Below, piece after piece: positions 1 to 7,900 of a stretch of 16,375 nucleotides of DNA. The notes below the pieces were generated by a model. The model was not told where the DNA came from. It ran no database searches and saw only the letters and a program-made list of their open reading frames with translations. The stretch covers positions 527,810 through 544,184 of the forward strand of contig RQSC01000028.1 in the NCBI GenBank assembly GCA_013416795.1, given 5' to 3'. Position 1 is the stretch's first letter. The number at the start of each line of letters is the position of its first letter. The DNA is from Prasinococcaceae sp. CCMP 1430. Its lineage: Eukaryota; Prasinodermophyta; Palmophyllophyceae; Prasinococcales; Prasinococcaceae. Made by a program: the position numbers and the translations under genes.

Positions 1-6
1 GGCGGC

Positions 7-21
7 CGCGCGCGCGCGCGC
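7..21. repeat. Alternating CG tract, 15 bp
   Basis: A pure CG dinucleotide run ends 15 bp before the PreP ATG at 37. It is in frame with PreP, so it could encode Arg-Ala repeats of an N-terminal extension, or lie in a leader or intron end. It belongs to a set of similar tracts found next to gene starts in this window. Confidence 0.85.
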
Positions 22-36
22 TGCGCGGCGGCGGCG

Positions 37-3012
37 ATGCCCGCGGTGGGGGCCAAGGACCCACTCGAGGGCGTCACCGACATGCACGGCTTCGAAGTGG
101 TGAGGTCGGACTTCGTGGCCGAGTACGGCTCCGCGGCCGTGCTGCTGCGCCACTCCAAGACGGGCGCCGAGCTCATGTCGGTGAGCAACGACGACGAGAA
201 CAAGACCTTCGGCGTGGTGCTGCGCACGCCGCCCAAGGACTCGACCGGCCTGCCGCACATCCTCGAGCACAGCGTGCTGTGCGGCTCGCGCAAGTACCCC
301 GTGAAGGAGCCCTTCGTGGAGCTCATCAAGTCCTCGCTCAACACCTTCCTCAACGCCTTCACCTACCCCGACCGCACGTGCTACCCGGTGGCCTCCGCCA
401 ACCTGGCGGACTTCTACAACCTCGTGGACGTGTACATGGACGCCGTCTTCTTCCCGCGGCTCACGCCGTCGGTGTTCCAGCAGGAGGGCTGGCACTACGA
501 GCTCGAGAAGCCGGAGGACAAGCTGACCTTCAAGGGCGTGGTCTTCAACGAGATGAAGGGCGTCTACTCGCAGCCGGACAGCGTGATGTACCGCGACGCG
601 CAGCTCACGCTCTTCCCCGACAACACGTACGGCGTGGACTCGGGCGGCGACCCCGAGCGCATTCCCGACCTTCGCTTCGAGGATTTCATGGAGTTCCACC
701 AGACGCTCTACCACCCCTCCAACGCGCGCATCTGGTTCTCGGGCGACGACCCCGTGCAGGAGCGCCTGAGGCTCATGGACGAGTACCTCTCGCAGTTCGA
801 GAAGCGCGCGATCGACTCGGCGATCACGCCGCAGAAGCTCTTCGACGAGCCCAGGCGCGAGACGCGCGAGTACACGGTCGGCGCGGACGAGGCAGGCGAG
901 GCGGAGGGTCCCAAGAAGCAGCACATGCTGTGCACCTCGTGGCTGCTCTCTGCCGACCGCATGGCGACCGAGGACGCCATCGTGTGGGAGGTGCTCGATC
1001 AGCTGCTCCTGGGCACGTCCGCGTCGCCGCTGCGCAAGGCGCTCGACGGCTCCGGCCTCGGCGAGTCGGTGATCGGCGGCGGGCTCAGCGACGAGCTGCG
1101 CCAGCCCACGTTCTCCATCGGGCTCAAGGGCGTGGCCGAGGCCGACGTGGCCAAGGTGGAGGAGCTCATCATGGCCGAGCTGCAGCGCATCGCCGACGAG
1201 GGCTTCGGCGAGAACGCCGTGGAGGCCGCGCTCAACACTATCGAGTTCGCCATGCGCGAGAACAACACTGGCTCGTTTCCGCGCGGGCTGAGCATGATGC
1301 TGCGCGCGGCCCAGGCCTGGATCTACGAGGCCGACCCCATCGAGGGCCTGCGATACGCCGAGCCGCTGGCCGCCATGAAGGCCAAGCTGGCCGCCGGCGA
1401 GCCCGTCTTCCAGGACGCGCTGCGCGCGATGCTCGACAACCCGCACCGCGTGACGCTTGAGATGGTGCCCTCCGCCGCGAAGGGCAAGGAGATCGCCGAG
1501 GCCGAGAGCGCGCGCCTGGCGAGCGTGGAGGCCACCATGGACGAGGCCGACCGCGCCGAGGCCGTGGAGCTCACGCGCGCGCTGAAGGAGAAGCAGGAGA
1601 CGCCCGACTCCCCCGAGGCGCTCGCGTGCATCCCTTCGCTCGCGGTTTCGGATCTGCCGAAGCAGAGCACCACGATCCCCACGGCGGTCTCCGAGGAGGC
1701 CGACGCCACCGTGCTGAGCCGCGACCTCTTCACCAACGAGATTCTGTACACCGAGGTGCTGCTCGACATGCGCTCGATCCCCGAGCGCCTGTTGCCGCTG
1801 GTGCCGCTCTTCTGCCGCTGCCTGAACGGAGAGATGGGCACCGAAAAGGAGAGCTTCGTGGACTTCAACGAGCGCATCGGCTCCAAGACGGGCGGCGTGA
1901 GCGCCTACCCGATGATCTCCAACAAGAAGGGCTCCGACGCGCCCGTGGCGTACCTCGTGCTGCGCGGCAAGGCCACCTCCAAGCGCGCGGGCGACATGTA
2001 CTCGATCATGTCCGACATGCTGCTGTCGTCGAAGCTGGATGACAAGGAGCGCTTCCGCCAGATGGTGCTGGAGACCAAGTCGGCGGGCGAGGCGGCGGTG
2101 GTGGGCTCGGGCCACTCCGTGGCGGCGTCGCTGCTCGGCGCGATGGACAGCGTGGCGGGCCGCGCGTCGGAGATGACGGCGGGGCTCGAGTACCTCGAAT
2201 ACGTGCGCGCGCTCGAGAAGCGCATCGACGACGAGTGGGACTCGATCAGCGCCGACCTTGCCGAGATCCGCACGTGCCTGCTGGGGCGCAAGGGCATGCT
2301 CGTCAACCTGACCGCGGACTCCAAGACGCTCGAGGCGCAGTCCTCCGCGCTCAGCGAGTTCCTCTCTACGCTCCCCGACGCCGGCGGAGCGCTGCAGGAG
2401 TGGGCCGCCCCTCTCGAGGCGGCCAACACGGCGCTGGTGGTGCCCACGCAGGTGAACTACGTTGGCAAGGGCGCCAACCTGTACAGCGCGGGCTACGAGC
2501 TGCACGGGAGCGCGTACGTGATCAACAAGCTGCTCGGCACCACGTGGCTGTGGGAGAAGGTGCGCGTGGTTGGCGGCGCGTACGGCGGCTTCTGCGACTT
2601 CGATTCGCACTCGGGCATGTTCAACTACCTGTCCTACCGCGACCCGAACCTGCTGGGCACGGTGGGCAACTACGACGGCACGGCCGCCTTCCTGCGCGAG
2701 CTCGAGCTGGACTCGGGGGCGCTCTCCAAGGCCATCGTGGGCGCGATGGGCGACGTCGACTCGTACCAGCTGCCCGACGCGAAGGGATACACCGCCATGC
2801 TGCGCCACGTGCTGGGGGTGACCGATGAGGAGCGCCAGCAGCGTCGCGAGGAGATCCTGGGCACCACCGCTGAGGACTTCAAGCGCTTTGCGGACGTGCT
2901 GCAGGCGGTGGCGGACAACGGCACCGTCGTGGCCGTCGCCTCGGAGGAGGCCGTCGCCAAGGCCAACGACGAGCGCGCGGGTCTCTTCGAGAACGTGCGG
3001 AAGGTCCTGTGA
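37..3012 (+). CDS. PREP: Presequence protease PreP (M16C zinc metallopeptidase), 5' end probably incomplete
   Basis: Zinc metalloprotease that degrades cleaved transit and targeting peptides inside mitochondria and plastids. The inverted zinc motif HILEH is at residues 74-78 (H74 and H78 zinc ligands, E77 catalytic base), and the downstream glutamate ligand is E172 in NEMKG. In the C-terminal half, VRVVGGAYGGFC supplies R843 and Y849, with the same spacing as the substrate-binding Arg/Tyr pair of Arabidopsis PreP. The 991 residues match the mature length of the family, so the organellar presequence is missing. The frame is open from the ATG at 37 back to base 1, through a CG tract encoding Arg-Ala repeats, so the true start may lie outside the window or in an upstream exon. 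No intron is visible. Third codon positions are almost all G or C. The gene converges on CGLD27 with a 131-bp spacer. The family call is near certain; the start is not. Confidence 0.95.
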   Translation: MPAVGAKDPLEGVTDMHGFEVVRSDFVAEYGSAAVLLRHSKTGAELMSVSNDDENKTFGVVLRTPPKDSTGLPHILEHSVLCGSRKYPVKEPFVELIKSSLNTFLNAFTYPDRTCYPVASANLADFYNLVDVYMDAVFFPRLTPSVFQQEGWHYELEKPEDKLTFKGVVFNEMKGVYSQPDSVMYRDAQLTLFPDNTYGVDSGGDPERIPDLRFEDFMEFHQTLYHPSNARIWFSGDDPVQERLRLMDEYLSQFEKRAIDSAITPQKLFDEPRRETREYTVGADEAGEAEGPKKQHMLCTSWLLSADRMATEDAIVWEVLDQLLLGTSASPLRKALDGSGLGESVIGGGLSDELRQPTFSIGLKGVAEADVAKVEELIMAELQRIADEGFGENAVEAALNTIEFAMRENNTGSFPRGLSMMLRAAQAWIYEADPIEGLRYAEPLAAMKAKLAAGEPVFQDALRAMLDNPHRVTLEMVPSAAKGKEIAEAESARLASVEATMDEADRAEAVELTRALKEKQETPDSPEALACIPSLAVSDLPKQSTTIPTAVSEEADATVLSRDLFTNEILYTEVLLDMRSIPERLLPLVPLFCRCLNGEMGTEKESFVDFNERIGSKTGGVSAYPMISNKKGSDAPVAYLVLRGKATSKRAGDMYSIMSDMLLSSKLDDKERFRQMVLETKSAGEAAVVGSGHSVAASLLGAMDSVAGRASEMTAGLEYLEYVRALEKRIDDEWDSISADLAEIRTCLLGRKGMLVNLTADSKTLEAQSSALSEFLSTLPDAGGALQEWAAPLEAANTALVVPTQVNYVGKGANLYSAGYELHGSAYVINKLLGTTWLWEKVRVVGGAYGGFCDFDSHSGMFNYLSYRDPNLLGTVGNYDGTAAFLRELELDSGALSKAIVGAMGDVDSYQLPDAKGYTAMLRHVLGVTDEERQQRREEILGTTAEDFKRFADVLQAVADNGTVVAVASEEAVAKANDERAGLFENVRKVL

Positions 3013-3143
3013 GGCCACTTCGCTCGTGTCACATAATAGCGTAGCTACTGAAACAGGGACAGTCTTATACAGTCGCGCGGCGCACCTCCGGCGCCGCACG
3101 CGGCCGGCACTGGCTTGAGCGCGTGCGTGCAAAGTGGCGGCGG
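3013..3143. other. Convergent 3' spacer between PreP and CGLD27
   Basis: The 131 bp between two facing stop codons must hold both 3' untranslated regions. It contains a perfect 7-bp inverted repeat, GCGGCGC at 3077-3083 and GCGCCGC at 3091-3097, with a 7-nt loop. No AATAAA or TGTAA polyadenylation signal is visible in either direction, so the two transcripts may overlap. Confidence 0.6.
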
Positions 3144-4388
3144 CTAGTCGCCGTAGTTAGAGCAGATGCCTCCCGCCCTCGCGCGGTCGTACCTGTCTTC
3201 GCAGTACGCCGGCCTGCCGCGGGCGTAGGCCGCAGCCGCCTCGCGATCAGCGACCGTGTCGTCGAGCTTGAGCAGCTCAACAGGCGTCTCCCGCGCGCCT
3301 GCGAGCTCCTCGGGAGGCACGAACACGAGCGAGGACACGCTGACCAGCAGCGTGGCCATGCCCACCGCCAGGCTGCGGCGCAATTTAGCGAGCACGGGCT
3401 TCACCTCGTACGTGCCCATCAGCCTGTCGCGCGCGAGTACCTCGGGGGGCTTCACGAAGGTCTGGCCATCGTACCACCCCGTCTGTCGCGATGGCGGCGG
3501 GCGGCGAGAGTCAGCGCGGGCGGGTGTGTGAGAGCAGCCGCGCGGGCGAAGCGGCGTCGGGGCAATCGGACGCGACGCACAGGGGCCAAAGATGGAGGCC
3601 CCTCGCAGAACGCGCGCGCGCGCGCGCGCGCGCGCTCGGCGCACCTCCTCGTAGTAGACCTTGGCCGAGAGAAGACGCTTCCCCACGTACGCCCACCCCA
3701 GGTACACCCGCAGCAGCAGCGCGCTCGGAAGCAGCGACGAGCCCGCCAGACCACACAAGAAGAACTCGGAGGGCTTTTCCACGGGGTCGAAGCTCGCCGC
3801 GGCGATCGGGGCAGCGAGCAGCACAAACGACGCAGCCCTGCGCGAGCGAGGCGCGCGTGTGCGAGGAAGGTGCGGTTCGCGCGGGCGGCGACGGGGGCGC
3901 ACGGACGATCGCGATTGTGTCACGGAAGTGTCAGCAGTGGGCGCGATGCAGCGACAACGCGGCGCGAAGGGTGGGGCGGGGTGGGGGTTCCATCTTCCGT
4001 CAACAGGCCTCCGTCAGCCAATCCCCGCAACCCCTCCGCCCTCGGCGGCGCGCCGCGCATGGCCGCGCACCAGCGGAGCCTCACGCGCCGACGCACCAGA
4101 TGAGGCCGAAGCGCTTCAGGTACGCGTCGACGGGCAGCTGCGCCCACGAGAACATGAACCCCTCCTTCAAATCGCGGTACTCGTTGATGGGACGCTGGTC
4201 CTTGGGCACCGCCAGCTCCATGCGCTCGAGCAGCACATCCGCCTCAGTCTGCCCGCCGCCGCCCCCCAGTTGAAGCCAATGGTCTGCTTCACCATGTTCT
4301 CCTCCTTGCGGCGATTGCCAGCGCACGGCAGCAGCACGGGGAAGCTCGAAATGGGCAGCTTCGCGCCACCCGCGAACAGCTCGTCCAT
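3144..4388 (-). CDS. CGLD27: CGLD27/Ycf36 (DUF1230) plastid membrane protein, three exons, apparent frameshift in exon 1
   Basis: Exons are 4388-4085, 3837-3645 and 3482-3144. Exon 1 has the family N-terminal signature [11 protein letters not shown]. Exon 2 has two hydrophobic segments and then [15 protein letters not shown] ending in YYEE. Exon 3 continues [16 protein letters not shown] and [10 protein letters not shown], then a third hydrophobic segment and a Cys-containing tail. The family is encoded in red-algal plastids (ycf36) or the nucleus, is membrane-associated, and has a poorly known role; the Arabidopsis gene has been linked to iron-deficiency responses. Exon 1 is in one frame from MDELFAGG to IGFNW and in another from the [11 protein letters not shown] stretch onward. 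The switch is at a six-G run (C6 at 4262-4267), and the exon total becomes a multiple of three only with one extra base. An unread base (N) lies at 4398. No targeting peptide is evident after this ATG. The frame stays open to an ATG at 4505, giving an acid-free, Arg/Ala/Ser-rich leader that could be a transit peptide. Confidence 0.85.
3483..3644 (-). other. CGLD27 intron 2 (GT-AG, 162 nt)
   Basis: The donor GAG|GTGCGC and acceptor GACAG|ACGGGG join ...YYEE to TGWYDGQ, which restores the contiguous family motif. The intron is a multiple of three and stop-free, so a naive reading runs through it and inserts an Arg/Ala-rich stretch absent from the family. A 25-bp CG tract starts 9 nt downstream of the donor. 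Confidence 0.85.
3611..3635. repeat. Alternating CG tract, 25 bp, inside CGLD27 intron 2
   Basis: A perfect CG dinucleotide run just downstream of the GTGCGC donor in the sense direction. Such a run is a classic Z-DNA-prone sequence. Confidence 0.9.
3838..4084 (-). other. CGLD27 intron 1 (GT-AG, 247 nt)
   Basis: The donor GGCGC|GTGAGG and acceptor CGCGCAG|GGCTGCG form a phase-2 junction rebuilding an Ala codon. They join ...GLIWCVG to [10 protein letters not shown], which places the first membrane segment directly after the N-terminal signature as in the family. A tight G-quadruplex motif lies inside on the plus strand. Confidence 0.8.
3969..3987 (+). other. G-quadruplex motif with single-base loops
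   Basis: Four G runs of 3, 4, 4 and 5 are separated by single bases (T, C, T). The G-rich strand is the template strand of CGLD27 intron 1. Confidence 0.7.
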
Positions 4389-4449
4389 GGAGAACGANGC
4401 CCGACCGACGGGTGGCTGGCGGCGAGACACAGCGGCGGCGCCGGGGAGG

Positions 4450-4466
4450 GCGCGCGCGCGCGCGCG
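4450..4466. repeat. Alternating CG tract, 17 bp, upstream of the CGLD27 ATG
   Basis: Lies 62-78 bp upstream of the CGLD27 ATG at 4388. It is in a leader exon, in an intron (a possible acceptor, CGCCGCCAG, follows near 4416), or in a coding extension that would encode Arg-Ala repeats. Confidence 0.85.
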
Positions 4467-4504
4467 AATCCGGCGCGGGGAAGTCGCGAGCGCGCAAAAG
4501 CGCA

Positions 4505-4640
4505 TGCGAAGGACACATCAAAATGTGAATACTGCATACGTACAACAAATGTAAAATATCAATCTCCGGTACTATATATGTAGACAAATACATAAAAGAT
4601 GGAATCCAGAAGAGTGGATTCGCCACTTGTAGACGAAATA
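4505..4640. promoter_or_regulatory. AT-rich island between divergent genes, candidate bidirectional promoter
   Basis: About 135 bp stand out as AT-rich between very GC-rich flanks. They lie between the minus-strand CGLD27 gene and the plus-strand EF-hand gene. They contain TATATAT at 4573-4579 and an ATAAAAG stretch near 4592, both TATA-like. A short inverted repeat, CACAT-CAAA-ATGTG, sits near 4513-4526. Position and composition fit a shared promoter; no transcript start can be read from the sequence. One minus-strand frame is open across the island, so a coding role is not fully excluded. Confidence 0.4.
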
Positions 4641-4710
4641 AGGAATCCTTCTCGGCGCGGCCGCGAAACGGCTCGAAACGGGTCGAGGCGCAGGCGCGGG
4701 CGCCCGCCAC

Positions 4711-4755
4711 CTGCACGTCCACGATGGCCACCTTGACGACGTCAGACAGCGAGCC
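4711..4755 (-). other. Possible 45-nt exon-like segment of unknown identity
   Basis: On the minus strand, GGCTCGCTG...GTGCAG is flanked by TGCAG on the left and GTGGCG on the right. It encodes GSLSDVVKVAIVDVQ with G or C in 14 of 15 third positions. It would lie upstream of CGLD27 in the same orientation. I do not recognise it. It overlaps, antisense, a plus-strand ATG in good context at 4724 that could be the EF-hand gene's start, so at most one reading is likely real. Confidence 0.2.
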
Positions 4756-4919
4756 CTGCACGATTCCGGCGCGGGGGCGGCCGCGCGTGCGCCGCGCTCG
4801 TGCGCAAGGCGCGCGAGCTCGCTGCCGAGAACCGCCTGCAGCAGAGCGTCAATGGAGCGCCCCCCTCCGCGGGCCCCAGCGACAGCAGCAGCTCGGACGG
4901 CGACCACGCGCAGGGGGGC

Positions 4920-7900
4920 ATGCTCATCGGCGACGGGAGGCGCATCGCTGAGGCGGGCGAGTGCTCGCGCGAGCGGCTGCTGCGCGAGCGACTCGCGCCG
5001 AAGGGCGTCACGAGTGGCGATGGCGAGGGCGGGGGTGGCGCGAGCGCCGGCGGCACCGGTGCGCGTACCAGAGGCACGCGCGCTGGCGAGCGGCGCGCTG
5101 CGATGAAGAGTCTGCACGATGAGATTGCAGGCCTCCTCGCTAGCCTGCAGAGCAGCGTGCGCAGCGCCGCGGAGGAACAGAGACGAGCCGGCGAGCTGCT
5201 CGCGAGCAGCCCCCCGGAGGAGTCGGAGCGACGCGGTCGGCTGCCCTCATCCCAGAGCGGCATGGCGGCGCCTGGCACACACTCGCCAGCAGCATCGCAG
5301 ACGCAGGAGTGGGGTGGGCGGCATAACTGGTCGCAGAAGCAGCATAGCAGAGGGAGCGGCAGCCCCGTGTGGCGAAGTCCGTACACGCCGAGGGCCGATG
5401 AGCGACGGCCGTCCGCCACCGCGACGCTATTCGAGCACCTCAAATGGTATCTCGAATCCCAGCGCACGCGAGCGCTCGAGCTCTTCCGCGAGTTTGACAA
5501 GCAGCGCAAGGGATGGCTCAGTCACTCGCAGATCGGGGGCCTCGCGGAGCGGCTCATGCCGAGCGTCAGCGCCGCTCAAGTGCGCTTCTTCACGGTCATG
5601 GTGGATGCCAATGGCGACGGACAGGTCACGTACAAGGAGCTCGTGCGCGCAGTGAAGGAATGCGATGCCATTTCGCGCACACTGCACGGCGGCACCCAAG
5701 TCGAGGCAAGCGACGTGCTGCGCCGTTTGGCCTCGAAACTCGTGGAAGAGCATGCGGCACCCGCGGACGCGTTTCGCCGGTATGATAAAGACGGCAGCGG
5801 CTATCTCGAGCCAGGCGAGCTCGCGCACATGGTGCGCCTGCTACTGCCAGCCATCAATTGCACCGAGATCAGGCATATCCTCGGACACATGGCACTCCTC
5901 GACAGAAATGATGACGGGCGCGTGTCGTACCGCGAGCTGGTGCACGCGCTCCTTGAAGTTTGCGCAAGCAAGCGCACGCGGGAATGGCTGGAGAGAGCGC
6001 TCAAGGAGCTGAAAGCGAGTTCGCCTGCAACGAGGCCGAAGAGCGACCGCGAGGCCGTAAGGACGCCCCTCGCACCGCTATCAGCGGCCGCTGCCAGCCA
6101 GACAGATGTCTTCAATGAGGAGTGGACGCCCGCACCTCCTCGCGATGGCGGTGGCGCCTGCTTTTGGCAGGATGCCGGGACCTCGACGGTGGACGGAGGG
6201 CTCGCGCAAGCTGACCGCCCCGCGGCGGCCACACCAACATCGACAGTGACCGTGGCCACGTCACCGGAGAGCGCACACTCAACTGCCGCGCATTCGCGCC
6301 TGGAGCGGCAATTCGAGGACGCAGCGCATGTGCCTGCCGCGTCCACCTCTGATGAGGTCGTGCGTAGCGACGTCTTGCGTTTTCAGGTCCCAGGGCCTGC
6401 GCTCGTGGACGCGCACGTCGGTGATGACTGCGGTGAAGACCAGCGTTGCAACTGGGCTGAGGGCGAAACGAACGAGCGCATGCGCTGCTCTCCTATAGAG
6501 CGTGATGGGCACAGCAAGAAGTTCAGCATGTCAGCTCGCATCTTGAAGCACATGATGTCGACACCCGTCAAGAGTGTCGTCTTTCCTACGCCTGGTGAGA
6601 TCCAGGAGCAGCAGCAGGAGGCCCTGCGCAAGGCGAAAGAGTGCAGGCGGAAGCTCGAGCATGCTATGCGCGCACACGTTGAGGAGGCCGCTCTCGAGGC
6701 TGAAGCGAACGCCATCGCCGCTGCTAGGATAGGCGCGTTGGCGTGTCAGGAGCTGCGCGAGATTTCTCGGCGCTCGCCTGAGTCGCATGGCGCACTCGAC
6801 GGCCTCGAAGCAGCCTTGGCCGCTACTTCGCACATTGAGGCGGAACCTAGGAAGGAAGTCTCATCGCCACTCGGGGCGAACCTCGGCGCCGAGCGCAGCG
6901 CAGATTGTAGCTTCGATGCGTCACACGTGGCGGGCACGCCGAGCCCTGCGGGTGAGCGCGTGGCAGAGGCAAGAACGTCCCCTGCACCCGGCCTGGCAGC
7001 GCAATCTACGGGTGAAACACACGACGAGGGGCCTGCTCTCTGCGTGCGCGAACTATTTGCAGACGCATGGGAAGAGAATATGCTCGCGGATGGCGCTGTT
7101 GGCGCCTTCGCAAACATCGCGGAATCACCCGCCTCTGTTGGATACGCAAGTGGAACTGCTACGGCTGCAGCGAGGGTGCACGATCACACACCGTCGGCTT
7201 CCACCAATTGCACGTCGACTGCAGCGACTCCGCGCGAGGGTGCAGAACGGATGCGTGAGGCTGCAATGGCACTGGACGATCTCCAAGATGCAATGTCCGT
7301 GCAAACGCCTGTTGCCGCAAGCCGCGTACCGCTCGAACGCTCGTCACTTGACGCCGCCGACGCAAGCACCGATGGCTTCGCTGCCGAGAGTGAAGGCACG
7401 CCGCGAACTTCGAACCTCCATGCCAGCACAGCAGCAGCCAAGACGGATGGCCTTCATTGGGCGTCGACTGTGTCGGCTGACTCCGTCACAATCGATGAGC
7501 ACTTGGGTGCGAAGTACGGGCCTGAGGACGGCTTGCCCTTTACAGATTCGGATGAGCGCCCACGTCGGCCTCTCGTATCTGGGGCCGGTCTCAGCCCACA
7601 GCCAACTGTACAGGATGTCGAATCGCCGCTTTTGTTGCGCTCGAGATATGCCAACCACTTGCTCGGAGGCGATGCTGAGGTGCATCACACGCGCCCTGAG
7701 CGCCGGCAGCCGAGGCCCCAGCCGGTGGAGAGTGCGAACGCTCAAGTGACACGCTCAGCTCAACATAGATTCGACCTGGAAACGGCACGGAGAGAGGCGC
7801 GAAATGATCGCGCAGGTACTCTGAGCGCACTCGCGGAGAGACTTTCACGCATATCCCACCAGCTCGAGAGTATCGAGGTGCGGGTCAGTGACAACGCAAG

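Noticed and set aside
279-1460. A 393-codon frame inside PreP in another frame
   Set aside because: Arg/Ala/Gly-rich shadow of a clearly conserved protease in the primary frame; it has no ATG start.
3123-4554. Long plus-strand frames across the CGLD27 locus (for example 3123-4103, 3491-4273, 3661-4554)
   Set aside because: They are antisense to the conserved CGLD27 exons and are Arg/Ala-rich, without any recognisable motif.
4800-4802. GTG as the start codon of the EF-hand protein
   Set aside because: Nuclear genes start with ATG; a GTG here is only an in-frame Val. ATGs at 4920, 4724 (with splicing) or 5103 are the realistic choices.
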